Position numbers and translations under genes: made by a program. The notes under the pieces are model-generated. The model was given only the letters and a program-made list of their open reading frames with translations, was not told where the DNA came from and did no database searches. This document shows, piece after piece, positions 35,916 to 48,392 of a stretch of 64,000 nucleotides of DNA. The number at the start of each line of letters is the position of its first letter. Position 1 is the first letter of the stretch. The stretch comes from Pseudovirgaria hyperparasitica (lineage: Eukaryota; Ascomycota; Dothideomycetes; Acrospermales; Acrospermaceae): assembly GCF_010093815.1 (NCBI RefSeq), contig NW_022985556.1, positions 1,037,183 to 1,101,182 on the forward strand, in the 5' to 3' direction.

Positions 35916-36984
35916 TTTAGATAAGTACAGCTGCTTTTGAAACATTTGGAACCCATCCGCAATGTTCGCTTACCAATGTCATTGGCGTCGAACGGGAAAA
36001 GACAAGCCTTTGTTGGAAATATTACTTGGGCGCGAATGCTCGTGGCTGCGAGTTCATGTTGTTTTACGTATCTGGGGCCTGGCGTTTTGATTGTCTGCGT
36101 GCGGTCTCATATCTATCTATGTCGACTTGTCCTCGCCCAGGCCAGACACGCGGCGAGAGGTAGAATGTGTAGGCTTGAAGGGAGTGCATTGGGTGGATAG
36201 GTACTGGGGAATGAAGGATGCTTTCTGCTACGTTTCTTTTTCGTTCTTCTATTCTGCTGTGTCACTTTTGGACTTCGGACCCGAATCTGAATCCACGTCT
36301 TCGTGTCTGTTCTTTCGTCCATGCATATTCTGGACCTGTACTTGGATCTTTACGGCACGGTCACAAGGAGGAGAGGCTCTTCTGTTCTCGGGTATGCGGC
36401 GATTGGACTTGGCTTGCTTGGTTCGGCATCCTGAGCTTCACGTTATGTATTGTCCATTTTTATACTTTCACACCCACTTTATCATAAGCCCATGACTGCG
36501 GTATTACCTCGTCCGTGCGCACAAGACAGCGCCTCAGCCTTGACTCGACTCAGAAATAAGCCAAGGGATGTTGAGGAGAGATACGACGTGACTGTGAATG
36601 AACGGCTCAGTTGCATTCCATTCCAGTCACACTTCCATGTCTTCGATCCATCGATGCATCTGACAAAGGGGGTTAGGGGGGTTCAGAGAGATGGAGGTCG
36701 CGGCACCGGGCACGTGCGGCAACGCCCCCCACCAATTTGGAGGAAGGAACGGAAGGAGCCAGAGCCAGCCAAGACAGACTGGGCAACCCAGCAACAGCCA
36801 CAATTTAATCTTCGTCATGTTCCCACGCGTCGAGATCCTGGGATTCTCCTAATCCCCTATTAAAAACAGCTGCGAACCTCAACTATCTGTTCTTTGTCCC
36901 CCGCATTCACTCCCGCTACCTCAATCCTCCCTCGTCGCCTTTCTACTGTGCATCTCTTCTGCTCACCCCATAACTCTATCCACA
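35916..36984. other. Intergenic region
   Basis: No gene is supported in 1.07 kb between CCR4 and SEC14. The last 150 bp before SEC14 are C/T-rich with a TATTAAAAAC element near 36858, a plausible core promoter. Confidence 0.55.
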
Positions 36985-38162
36985 ATGACTCTTGAGAAGC
37001 GACCTGTCCCCACCGACCCCAAATACGACGACTATGACTATCCTATCGAAGCCCCCGAGCCGAAGCCTGGCCACCCTGGGTTCACTACACCAGAGCAGGA
37101 TGCGCAAGTTGCGCAGCTGCGGATGATGCTGGAAGCAGCAGGATACACTGAACGCCTCGACACTCTGTCTATGGTGAGGGAGCCATTTCATCCTGTCTCA
37201 CTGACGACTTGCTAAAGATTAACTGTGTAGCTGCGATTCCTCCGTGCACGCAAGTTCGACGTTGAAGCCTCGAAGAAAATGTGTATCTTCCTGGACCCCA
37301 CTCCATACTTTCACGAATACTCATGGTGCCAGGTTCATCGACTGTGAAGAGTGGCGAAAGACTTTCGGCGGCGGTCTTGATGACCTGACCAGGAATTTTG
37401 ACTACAAGGAGAAGCCTCAGGTCTTTGCATACTACCCGCAATACTACCACAAGACTGACAAGGTACGAACTTGCTGGAGTTGACCCAGAGGAATCGCCAC
37501 TGACCCTATCCTTACAACTATAGGAAGGACGTCCTGTGTATATCGAGCAGCTCGGCAAGATCGATCTGAATGCTCTCCGTGCCATCACCTCTGACGAGCG
37601 CATGCTTCAAAGTCTGGCTGTCGAGTACGAAAAGCTCATCGATCCGCGCCTACCCGCCTGCTCTCGCAAACAGGGCTACCTCCTCGAGACATGCTGCACG
37701 ATCATGGACGCTAAGGGTGTAGGTATCGCGCGTGCTGGTCAGGTCTATGGTTATCTTCAGCAAGCTTCTGGTATGTCACAAAACTACTACCCTGAGCGCT
37801 TAGGCAAGCTCTACATCATCAATGCACCATGGGGTTTCTCGGGTGTCTTCAGCGTCATCAAGAGATTCTTGGATCCTGTCACTGTCGCGAAGATCCACGT
37901 TCTCGGCTCAAGCTACCAGAGCGAACTTTTGTCCCAGGTCCCCAAGGAAAACCTGCCTAAGCACCTTGGTGGCGACTGTCTATGTGAGGGCGGCTGTGAG
38001 CTCAGTGATGCTGGCCCATGGCGCGATCCGCAATACGCAAAACCTGCCAAGTGGGAGAAGCCCAAGGTAGACACCACCGCTCCGGCTGCCCCTACGGCAG
38101 GAGAGGAAGCTCCTGCTGCACCTGCTACAACAACTGCGACTGAAGCTCCTGCTGCAGCGTGA
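36985..38162 (+). CDS. SEC14: Sec14-type phosphatidylinositol/phosphatidylcholine transfer protein
   Basis: Four exons, 36985-37173, 37231-37280, 37333-37462 and 37524-38162, give 335 residues. Sec14 exchanges PtdIns and PtdCho and supports Golgi secretion. The CRAL-TRIO N-terminal part spans about 40-90 with LRFLRARKFDVEASKKM. The lipid-binding domain (about 110-295) contains EGRPVYIEQLGKIDLNAL, YYPERLGKLYIINAPWGFS and VLGSSYQSELLSQVPKENLP, then LGGDCLCEGGCELSDAGPW, all diagnostic of Sec14. The C-terminus carries an extra Ala/Pro/Thr-rich tail of about 35 residues absent from the yeast protein. The gene lies downstream of CCR4 on the same strand; phosphatidylserine synthase, another phospholipid gene, is 28 kb away and not linked. 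Confidence 0.95.
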
Positions 38163-38809
38163 ACGTAGCAAACCACACAACAGACGAGGTGATGACGGTG
38201 TTGGGGCAGTTGTGGCGTCGGGCGGTGAGTAACATTATCCTCGTGGATCATTGAAAAGACATACGAGACCTGTATGGGGATCCGTTTCTTCGTACCTAAA
38301 ATTGTGCATACATAGTGGTATCACTAGAGGCGCTTTGGGGTAGGCCAGACACATCAGTGCATCGTGAGTGAAAGCAGTCGTTAGGTGACGGTGTATTGGG
38401 TAATAGATGAGAATTCCAACAAGTACAAGTCCGTCTGTGTAGCATCGACGTATTACGCTCAGCTGTTCAATTTATCAATAGTTCCGCCCTCCTGACTCAA
38501 GGATCCCAGCACCATCCTCAGCCACATCGTCTGGATTAAGGAAGTCTTATTGAGGTAACTGTAACGCTTGATAGGATGATGAACAGTTTATCCAAGTATA
38601 GTTGCAACAGGCAGTGTTTCTAAGGTTAAGTGTTCCTGATCCTCTGCAAATGTCGTTGCATATATAACTCCCGTAGCACACAGCAAACATGTTGTGGATC
38701 CTTGCAAACAGTGCTAGCCACATACGGCTAAGCCCAACTCCTGACTTGAACCTCATACGATCAATCATTCAGCACAGTCAACAGCATTTCTATCGTCCGA
38801 TGTATTATT
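38163..38809. other. Intergenic region
   Basis: No gene is seen in these 647 bases between SEC14 and the MFS transporter, two genes on the same strand. Confidence 0.6.
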
Positions 38810-41044
38810 ATGTACCGACCTGTCGCTCATTCAGAGCAGGATGATTCAGCAATCGAACTCCTCGATATCGACGACCCACGTCATGCGGGACCGGCCAAAG
38901 CCGCACCTACTAGGCGCATTGCATCTGTAGGTATATATCCAAGGCGTCTTGAATAGATATATGCACGTGTATGAATACTATTAGTAGTCCTGAGCAAGAA
39001 CCAGAACTGTTTATTTGGTTTTTTTTTCTGTTTTTTTTTTTTCTATTTCTCGGAGAAACACGCAGCAACTGACGCGCCAAATTCAGACAAACTACCTCGT
39101 CGTCTTCTTCCTCATCAATTCCCTGGCCTTTGGCCTCACGGCCGTGCCGCGCATCAACCTGTTCGTCTCGCTGGTCTGCAAGCACGTGCTGACGCGCGAT
39201 GCCTCTGCAGATCCTTCGTCTGTCGTGCTGGGCGGCTTCAATCAGCAGTGTCAGATTGATGCGGTCAGCTCGCGTGTTGCTGTCGTGATGAGTACCGGTG
39301 AGGTGGTTGCGGGCGTGTGCTCGGCGCTGGTGACTGGGTTCTTGGGTAGGCTGAGTGATCGGGTGGGGAGGCTGGTGGTGCTGAAGTATATCTATGGGAT
39401 GAGAGTGGTGACGGAGGTCGTCATGGTTGGTGTGGTGTTGGGTGACGGGTGGGTGGATTGGCGATGGATATATATGGCGTTTCTGGTTGATGGGCTGGGG
39501 TGAGTTTCTCTCGTGTGTTGCGTGTGTGTGGGTTGTGCATGTTGTGTCGATGCTGATTCTAAGCCGTGATGTAGTGGGACTGTGGCTGCTGCTATGGGTA
39601 TATCCAGTGCATATGTGAGCGACTGCAATCCGCCCGAGAGACGGAATATGCTTATCGGTATACGCCCTCCCATCTCCCTTCCCACCATGTCGTCGGACGG
39701 CCACTTACTTATGCTTATACTCTCACAGGACGCATGCACGGCTCAATGTTCATCGGCATCTCCATCGGGCCCCTTCTCTCCTCCCTCATCATCCTCCGCA
39801 GCGCCTCCACTTCGCCTCTGCTCGTCTTCTACATTTGCTCCGCCATGCGCCTGCTCGCCATCTTCTACCTCTCCTTCATCCCCGAGAGCATCCATCACGC
39901 CCCTGAGCCTCTCCTCGCCGGTATCCGCAACACCATCGCCCTCGACAACCCTCGCTTCAGCACACTATCCAGCGGCCGCGACGCCCTCCTTACGCGGATC
40001 AAACGCCTGAGTCCACGTGCCTGGCTCGACGATCTGATTCCCCCATCACCTACCTTGCCCCCGTTCTTCCGCCGCAACTTCATCCTGCTATGTATCATCA
40101 ACATCATCGTATACGGCGCCGCTATCGCCCCCGCTGACGTCTCGATTCTATACCCACAGGTGCGTTTCTTACTTCCAGCTCGCCATCCCCTTCCGTCCCC
40201 CCTCCCCCCCTTTTTCCCCCCACAACCTCAAAGCCCCCCAAGCCAACCAAAAACGACCCTCCCTAACCCCCAACACAACAAACAGCACGTCTACGCCTGG
40301 GCCGACCTCGAGACAAACTACTTCATGGCCACAATAAACTGCTTCAGAGCATTCGTCTCCCTGCTCGGCCTCCCCTTGCTCATCTGGCTCTTTCGGCGCT
40401 GGTATCCGCCACACACACCACACACCCAACAACACACACCACAACAACAACAACAACAACACCCCACCCCCCCAACACCCCTAGACACATCCCTCCTCCG
40501 CCTCGCCCTCGCCCTCGACACCCTCGGCACCCTCGCCCTCGCCCTCGCGCCCACCTCGCTCACGTATACGCTCTCGTATACATTTGCCTCCTTTGGCGGG
40601 ATCGGGCTGAGCACGACCGAGGCTGCGCTCTCGGCGCATGTATCGTGCGTCGAGCGTGATGCGGAGCGCTATCACCATCATCATCACTATCATCATTCTC
40701 ATCATCACCATAGTCCGATAGGCGACGGGGAGAATGGAGAAGGAGGAGGAGAACAGCGTGGAGTAGATGAGTATGAGGAGGGCGGGGGCGGAGTGGATGA
40801 TGCTGACCATGAAGAAGAAGAAGAAGAAGAAGAAGAAGAAGAGCAAGAAGGCGCACGCTATGGCGCGTTGATGGGTGGTCTGGGCGTTGCGCAGGGCGCG
40901 ATGCGTATCCTTGCGCCTGCGGTGGCTGGCGGGGTGTATGCGGTGAGTGTGGGGTGGATGCCTGGGCTGGTGTTTGTTGGGGTTGGGGTTTGTTTGGGGG
41001 TTGGGCTGGGTGGGACGTTGTGGTTGCGGGTTGGGGGGAGGTGA
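38810..41044 (+). CDS. Major facilitator superfamily transporter with His/Glu-rich loop
   Basis: Five exons, 38810-38926, 39087-39499, 39575-39657, 39729-40159 and 40286-41044, give 600 residues. It is a TetA-like MFS protein of a type found across ascomycetes; the substrate is unknown. The first span region is NYLVVFFLINSLAFGLTAVP. The MFS signature between spans 2 and 3 is GFLGRLSDRVGRLVVLKYIY. Further spans include MHGSMFIGISIGPLLSSLII and NFILLCIINIIVYGAA. A long loop (about residues 455-535) is extreme: a His cluster encoded by 40672-40710 and a Glu run encoded by 40811-40843, before the final spans. Another loop carries a Gln tract. The 126-nt intron 4 is a multiple of three with no stop, so a retained form would add 42 residues. 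The first intron contains long T tracts. Confidence 0.85.
40160..40285 (+). other. In-frame, stop-free intron (exitron-like) in the MFS gene
   Basis: This proposed intron has a GTGCGT donor and an ACAG acceptor, a length of 126 nt, and no in-frame stop. Removal joins LYPQ to HVYAWADLETNYF, as expected for a loop between spans. Retention would insert a 42-residue Pro-rich segment. Confidence 0.6.
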
Positions 41045-41070
41045 TGATGGTCATGATGGTCATGATGGTC
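41044..41070. repeat. Three copies of a 9-bp repeat ATGATGGTC
   Basis: Three perfect tandem copies begin at the last base of the MFS stop codon. A TATG/TGTG-rich tract follows to about 41132, within the transporter 3' UTR. Confidence 0.85.
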
Positions 41071-41358
41071 ATTATGAATGTACTGTTGTATATGTGTATA
41101 TGTATGTGTATGTGTGTATGTGTGTATGTGTGATATGAATAGCGTGGTATGCGGCTGAGATTTCTGGGAGAGAATAGATGCATGAATCTCGTGGAGGTTC
41201 TGCTATTTTGTATGTAAAATTTCATAGCCCGGGACGGGAACGTCGGGAAGTCGCTGCGTATTCAAAACAAAATCACATATCGTGTCCCGTGCCGCAGTCG
41301 TCAACAACGCCGTTGGGTGTCTGACTCCGGATAGCACCCACCCACCTAATCACACCCT
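41045..41358. other. Short spacer between convergent genes
   Basis: These 314 bases hold the 3' regions of the MFS transporter and SMC4, with the 9-bp tandem repeat and a TATG/TGTG-rich tract. Nothing else is seen. Confidence 0.6.
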
Positions 41359-44300
41359 TTATGCCCGACCGACCATATAGTTCCTGTTCTCGACCGTGAC
41401 GCTCTTCGTCTGTTTGTGCTGTCAGTATAGATCTTGTCGCCTTATCAAAAATGAGTGCTTACCATATGATTGACCTTGTAAACGCCCACCAACCTAGATG
41501 CAAGCTCGAACTGTGTCTTTCGTTAGCTCAAGTGTCCACCAACCCAAAACACGCATAACGTCCAAACCCCGACTCACCATATTATTCCTCAAACTAATAA
41601 CAATAAACTGCGCATTCTTCGTCCTTTCCTTGATATACGCCGCAATAATGCTCACATTCCGGAAATCCAACGCCGCATCAATCTCATCCATGACATACAA
41701 CGGCGTAGGCTTGTAGTGATGCAGCGCAAACACCAGCGCCAGACTACTCAGCGTCTTCTCGCCACCCGACAGGTTGCTGATGTTCTTCCAGCTCTTCTTG
41801 GGCGGCATGACGCTGAACTCGATGCCCTCGGCGAACGGGTCGAGGGAATCGACGTATGTGAGCTCCGCGTTGCCGCCCATCGTGATCATCTGGTACATGT
41901 CCTTGAGGCGCAGTGTGATGATGCGGAAGCCGGCATCGAACTCGTCGTGTCGGCATTGGCGGAGCGTGTTGTAGCGTGCCTTGACGGCGTCGCGCGAGGC
42001 AATGGCCGTGGCGAGGTCGCTACTGCGGGAGGCGTGCTCTTCTACGCGGCGGCGATACTCCGAGAGCACGGAGATGTCGACGGAGGCATTGGACGTGCTT
42101 TCTTCGAGAGCGGCAATCTCGTCCTTGAGAGTGTTCTTGTCCATGTCTTGGAGTTCGTCTCGGGTGTATGTAGGGATCGTTTCAGCTTCTCCTTCTTCGC
42201 CGAGATCGCTACGTGAAGTTTAGTATAGCTAGTGGCGCAAGTAGAGGGATGTCACGAACCTGATGCTGTGAAGAACAACTTTGCTGAGCTTATCTTGCCA
42301 ATGGCGTAGTTTGCGTTCCGTATCCGCAAGAGACTTTTGACTTTCTTCCAGCTTATTTCTCATCTCGATCTCGACTCCTCTCGTCTCGTTCAACTCGGCA
42401 GTCTTCTCCTCAAGCTCTTTCTTGAACGTCTCTAGCTCTCCTTTCTTCGCATCAAGTACCTAGTCACAAATTAGCATAGTTCGTTATAGCTTACAGTTTC
42501 TGAATTACCTCGTCGGCTTCCTCGGCAGCCTGTTTAGTGCCTGCGGCATCTCTGCCCTGGGCCTCCATGGCTGTCTCGAGTTTCTCTTGCTCCACCGCAA
42601 GATTCCCAAGATCTGATTCTGCTTTAGCATGTTCTTTCTCATGCCTTGTTTTCTGCTTCTGCGCTTGTGACTTGCTGATTTCAGCGTCCGACATGTTGCT
42701 TTCCAAGGTCGATATTTGTTCCCGCAGCATGGTAACCTTGGCTTTCTGACTGCGATACTGCACACCACCAATTTGATCGATCTTGTCACGGAGCACCTGT
42801 ATCTCCTCCTCGACACCAGCGGTCTCGGCATGAAGCTTGGTAATCTCTACCTCCATTGTGGCGATGCTCTTCTCCAGTGTGGACATGCGAGACTTGTCAG
42901 ATTTGGACGTCTGTTGCTCGGCCGCTAGTTCTTTGATACGGCGTTGAGCATCAGCAATGTTTCGATCACAGCTTTCAATTTCGAGTTCCAGTTTCTGCGC
43001 TTTGGTCTCAAGCTGAGGGACTTGGTCCTGCATATCTCTGAGGGAGACCTCAAAAGACCGCTGTTGCTCTTGCAAGGCCTGGTATTCTTGCTCAACAGTT
43101 TCTCTGTCAACTTCGAGCTTTGACACTTGTTCCTTGGTGACATCAGCGGCGAGTTTTGAAGACATTCCACCTTTGGCGACACGAGTACCACCGCCGCTCA
43201 TGGTACCAGACTTGTCAATTAGCTGGCCATCAAGCGTCACTACTCTCCATCGCTGCGCTCCATATGCAATGCGATTTGCCTGTGCGAGATCGTCGGCCAC
43301 CAGGGTGTTTTGAAGCACACTATAGAATGCAGGACTGAACTTGGCATCCTTGGATTTGACCAGGTCGAAAAGGCGAGGTACGTCTTCAGGCGTCTGGATT
43401 TCAGAGAGGTCTCGTTTTGCAAGCCTGTCTAGGAGGATGAAATTTGCGCGGCCCAGGTTGTTCTTCCGAAGATACTCGATACATTGTTGACCCACCTCAA
43501 CGCTGTCCACAACGAGGTTGTCCAAAGAAGGACATGCTGTGGAGATAGCAACATCGTACTTCTGATCAATGGCACCAAGATTCCCAAGTCTACCATGAAA
43601 ACCATTGATACGACCAGAGTCTTTCAGGCGCATGAGGCCACTAAGCACGTTTCCTTGGCTTTGAGTCGCGGAGAAACTTGATCGAGCTTCGTCTGCTTTT
43701 TGCCGAGCGTTCGAAAGCTTGGACTTCAGTGTCGGCTCCTTCTTCGAGATGTTGTCAAGATCGATCTCAATCTTCTTGGCTTCCTTCTCAACCCTGCTCT
43801 TCTGTGTTTTACATTCATCGAGCTCAGTAATTTTAGCCGCTTTGGTTTCTTCGAAGCCAACGATCTTACTCTCGACTTCAGCAATGGCGACTGCTCCTGC
43901 GTTGCCCTTTTGTTGCAGGAGCTCCAATTCACTTTGAGCCACAGCTATACCCGATTGTTTCTCGTTGACTTTCGCCTTCCAAGGCTCAAGCGAGTGTTGT
44001 TTCGCGGCCATCGCGTCCGATAGGCCTTGCGTCTTGCCCTTCATAGACTCTTGAATGGCAGAGAGCTCCTTGTCTTCGACTTTCAACTTCAGTTCTAGCT
44101 CTTCAATCTCAGCACCATTACGTTCAACATCGTCGGATGAATTCTTGATCGTTGTCTCAGACGCCGAGATAGCGAAACGGCTTTTCTCCAATTCAGTCTC
44201 AAGCTTCTTCTGCTTACCAGCAAGGAACTTCTTCTTCGTCTCGAACTTAACCGTCTCTTTGTCAAGTTTGGCAGCCTTTTCTCTTACTGCCGCCGTATCC

Positions 44301-45961
44301 TTTTCAAGCCTCTCGAGCTCCTTTTTGCCAGCTTTGTACTGCTTCTCAAGATCCTTGATGATCTCTTCACTGCCGTCATGCTTCCTAAGTTCTTCGTCGA
44401 GAGAAGCTTTCATCTGAGCGACGGCTTCTTGGTTGGCTTGAATGGTATCACTACATTCCTCGATATAGATTTGATAGAGCGCGGATTGCTTTGTTGCCAA
44501 TTCGTTTTCCTCACGAATATAAGCCAAAGCTTTGTTCTTCTTGTCTTCCAGGCCATTCTTTTCCTTTTCCACATGCTGAACGCGGCTGCTCTTCTCCATA
44601 CACACCTCATTCAGGGCCTCCGTCTCTACAGCTGCCTCTTCGATCGGGGCCTTGTATTTAGATGTGCCGATAATATCTTCGAGATATTCAAGTAGACCAT
44701 CGTCGTGCTCTGTTGCAGCTTTCGCTTTCATTTGCGCGATCGACTCGACCTCGCCCTGTAGAATGAGAAATCGCTTATGATCCAGGTCGATGCCCTGGTC
44801 TTTCAACATAGTTGTGACTACCGTGAACGTGGACTCCTTCCCATTGATGTAATACTTGCTAGAGTTGTTTTTGAAGGCCCGGCGAGCGACTACCAGCTGA
44901 GTATCTGGTATCACATCGCTGCCACCACCTGGCTGGTCCATGACCTGTTGAAAATACACCTCCACTTCGCAGTAGTCTAGATCCGGATGCCGAGCAGAAT
45001 TGTGGATGAGAGCCGATATCTTTCCTTGGCGCATTTTACTGGCTCTGAAGCCAAACACAAAAAGTAGTGAATCAATGACATTTGATTTTCCTGAGCCATT
45101 TGGGCCGACTACTGACGAAAACGACGCATGAAATGGTCCTACTTCTTGTCGACCAGCGTAGCTTTTGAAATTAGTGAGAACAAGATATGTAATGACCAAT
45201 CGCGCCTGCGGACCGGTCGGCTCTTCAATCTTAGGTACTATGGCCGCCGCACGTCTCTTCGCGACAATCTCCATTGGTGTTCCCATGTCTGCAGGTTGTG
45301 ATCCTGCTGTTGATGGGCGGACCGCCTCCTGGGTCACTGTTTCTTGAGACCCTGCTGTTGACGGACGAGCAGATTCCTGGGTGGTCGGTTCAATCTTAGG
45401 AGTATGTAGGTCCCCTGCTGGAGGCGGAGCATCATCTTGGTTATTGCCCTCGACATCCATGGCTTCCGGCTCTTCCACAGATTCTGATCCCTGCTCATTG
45501 AGAGCGGTTTCGGTGATGTCCGCTAATGCGCCTGTACTTTGAACATTTTCTGGGGACTTGGAGGTAGATGGTGTTGGCAGTACTGTGGACTCGTTGGCGG
45601 CTTCTTCATCGTCTGGAATCTTGCGCTTGCGCGACGTAGGCTTCTTTGTAGGCGACGTGCGCCGCTTGGACGGCGATGCGGGTATGGGTGCCTCATTTTC
45701 GGGTTCAAACACTTGCGGGGGCTCTATTGACTCCGTCGCTCGTGTTCGTCGTGAGCGCGCTGCAGGTTGAGGAGTAGCGGAGACAGATGCAGTCTGGCGT
45801 CGATTCGCCCTCCTTGATGTCTTTGGCGCCGGTGTAAATTCTTCCTCACCATCGTTGTCGTCTTCCTTGACCTGAACCTCCTCTTCATCAGACTCAACGA
45901 CCGGTGCCTTGCGACGACTTGCAGCAGCCCTGCGCGTGGGTCGAGAGCCTGCTGCCGACAT
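41359..45961 (-). CDS. SMC4: Structural maintenance of chromosomes protein 4 (condensin)
   Basis: Five exons (45961-42509, 42459-42260, 42208-41578, 41510-41463, 41409-41359) give 1460 residues. Smc4 pairs with Smc2 as the ATPase of condensin, compacting chromosomes. An acidic/basic N-terminal tail of about 250 residues (MSAAGSRPTRRAAASRRKA and following) precedes the head. Walker A is VVGPNGSGKSNVIDSLLFVFG shortened here to its core GPNGSGKS, near residue 283. Long coiled coils flank a hinge at about 765-900 that contains NGFHGRLGNLGAID. The signature NLSGGEKTLSSLALVFA and Walker B LYVMDEIDAALD lie near residues 1360-1390. The tail is FELASRLVGVYKVNHM then TKSVTVENRNYMVGRA, which needs two tiny 3' exons of 48 and 51 nt. 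All joins are in frame. Confidence 0.96.
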
Positions 45962-46098
45962 TGTTGCGAGCTGGCGCTATATAGGTCAGTACTGTAGAGT
46001 CGTCGACACTGCCTGGCGTTGAGGGTTGTCCATTGCTCAAGCGCTTTGGGCCCTGGAAATCATAAACAATGCGCACGGACCCTGGGGTTCTGGCATAC

Positions 46099-46104
46099 AC
46101 GCGT
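46099..46104. promoter_or_regulatory. ACGCGT (MCB-type) site upstream of SMC4
   Basis: The palindrome ACGCGT, the core of the MBF binding site that drives G1/S transcription in yeasts, lies 138 bp before the SMC4 start. Condensin genes are often cell-cycle regulated. A single hexamer can occur by chance. Confidence 0.4.
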
Positions 46105-46404
46105 GTTTTTAGCGCGCCAGATAAGTACCAAGGTTAGTGGCAGCCAGCACAAACGTCTGACGTGATTCACACATTTCGTCTCTCTATCAGGGCTCAACAC
46201 CGGACGCAGACGCAGACGCATCTCGAGTGCCAGTGGTGCATCTGATCTTTGTGCACATCGATTGCACGTTTCAAGGTCAATAAAACAGAACGAACTTGTT
46301 CAGAGAGGCATAGACTATTACTATACTGCTACTGTCACTGTCGGCTGCGGATAAGGGAAGCTCTTGGAGTACCTGGTGGTACAGCAGTAACCATATTCGT
46401 AGGT

Positions 46405-46422
46405 ACATATATATATATATAT
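46405..46422. repeat. AT dinucleotide microsatellite
   Basis: An alternating AT run of about nine units lies in the SMC4-SWI1 intergenic region. Confidence 0.85.
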
Positions 46423-48392
46423 CAATGAAGAAGGCATCAAAGGTGCACTTATTCACAATTGGATACCCGCTATCATGAGCGATGAGAGCAGCATGCTAGA
46501 TCTACTGCAGTACGGCCTCATGACCTAGAGAAACAGCAAATGGCAGATGCAACAGCAGGTTCTACCGAATGTGTCAATATGACGCCCTTGTCAAACTCTC
46601 TGTCGTTCCCGAGATTGGGAATATCTTCGTATGGAGCTGCGTCATGGAGCCCATGAAGTTAGATAATCAGTACTTTGCAAAGTCTCGACACCAAAATCCA
46701 ATGATTGAGCTTGGTCAATGTACCTCAACAATGGTAGATTATGATGCCCAAGAGAGCGATTTGGTCGTCGAAAAAGCGATGAATTGTGATGTAACAACGA
46801 CAAAACTCAACATCATCATGACAAGGAGAGAGATCGGTTTGCTTATACTTACCACATTACGAGTCACGTGAGTCGCGTGGAACCGTGGTAGCGTTATCTT
46901 CATACATGATAACATAAGGATGTCAACTACGCTTTGAGCCTTAACCTTGATCAGAGAGAGTCCTGCAGATAGTTAGTGTTGACAATAGCGCAAGCTCCAA
47001 GGTTCCATAGCTAGACATGTGATGTAAATGCCTAAGGCAGGTGGAGGTCGAACGATATTCTTTAGCTCTTTACTGTCGTTACATATTACTGCTGGGGACT
47101 TGCTGGAATGTCCCCAGACGACAGGCTTTCAAGACGCCCAGATGCGTCCTGTCCTAGGCTGATACCGCAACCGTGGACGAGACCTTGTATACATCTCGTT
47201 CCACGAAGAAGCGCTGCCTGGCTGCAGGAGTAAGATTCAAATCGAATCAAGTCCTTGTAGATACGACGGCACGTGAACGATGTCTATAGGTGGTGTTGAC
47301 GCATGAGTCTTTTACAGACAGTCTGGACAACAAACGACGATCGTCGGCAAGTAGTGATAGCTAGTCAAACGATATACGGCAGGATTCTCGGCGTGATGCC
47401 ACGAGGCCTTGTAGGCCGAGAGGGGCCCCAGAGTGTTCCTGGAAGCATACTACAGTCTCTAGGCATGATTGTGCGATGTATCTCTGACAGAGTGACACGA
47501 AGCTCGGTCTATAGATGGCGGTAGGAGGACTGATTCGTCGCATCCTCCACCATTCGAACCAACCGAGCGGCAGTTCGGTCTGGTCTGCTGCTGCTCCTCG
47601 TGGCTTGAATCCGAAGGTGTTGGTCGACCACTCAGATGCAGGTTCTGTCAGTAGCTGGTTTATTGCTTTCCCCGAGCCCTACAGCAAGGCGTCGAGGGAA
47701 TCAACGTTTCGTGCGTTGTGCCGCCGTTCCTGTCGATCTCTCCCTGCTTGCCGTGCATGTGGTGGTGCCAAGGAGACAGACGCTGCTCTGTTGAGGACGC
47801 CTGGCGATGGGAAGATCGGTAGGAGGAGTGGAGGGAGGCTGTAATGTTGGCGTTGGTAGTAGTAATAGCAGGACAAAGGTTGGCTGGTAATTATACAGAG
47901 TAACAACAAGAGTAAAGTTTGCACACACGATTGGAGGCGGTGAAGTCGGTAGCCGGATCCAGCGTTAGCGCTCAACCTCTTCATTCTTCCCCATACCACC
48001 GTCAACCCACGCCAGGCCAGCACGAATACCCAAGACCCAAAACCGTGTAGAACCCCCCGCGCGTCACTCCTCATGCACTGGTAAGCATCGTCCCCATTGC
48101 TCTCTCCGCTCCTCTCCGTCGTCTCCGCTCCCGAGATGCTTTTCCGACTCGTTCCCAGCCCGTGACAACGCGTGTTGCGCTTTGCGGTGGCATCCCTGGC
48201 ACAGCCGCGCAAGACGTCGCGACTCTTCTGCATCCATCACCTCCCACTAGGGCGCATACACTCCCGCTTGTTTACCTGTCGTCTCTCTGGCGTCTTCTCT
48301 GATGAATTCGAGGCTAATCGCGATGATCACACAGATGGAGACGCGCCTTTCTACCCTCCGCTCCTAACTCCATCCATCAGCCCCGACCGACC

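Larger units (their letters stand above)
45962..48392. other. Long intergenic region between divergent SMC4 and SWI1
   Basis: No gene is supported in 2.4 kb. The segment holds the promoters of SMC4 (left) and SWI1 (right), an AT microsatellite at about 46405-46422, and ACGCGT motifs at 46099-46104 and 48168-48173. A plus-strand frame at 46569-46871 encodes no recognisable protein. Confidence 0.55.

Noticed and set aside
39392-39704. Long minus-strand frames opposite the MFS transporter rich in His, Thr and Pro.
   Set aside because: They are shadows of the plus-strand TG/GGT-rich coding sequence, without domains or proper start context.
46569-46871. A 100-residue plus-strand frame in the SMC4-SWI1 gap.
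   Set aside because: No domain, no signal peptide, no splice partners and no clear start context; treated as chance.
47551-47580. Minus-strand GGTTCGAATGG as a tRNA T loop.
   Set aside because: The flanking bases do not pair as a T stem and no cloverleaf can be drawn.
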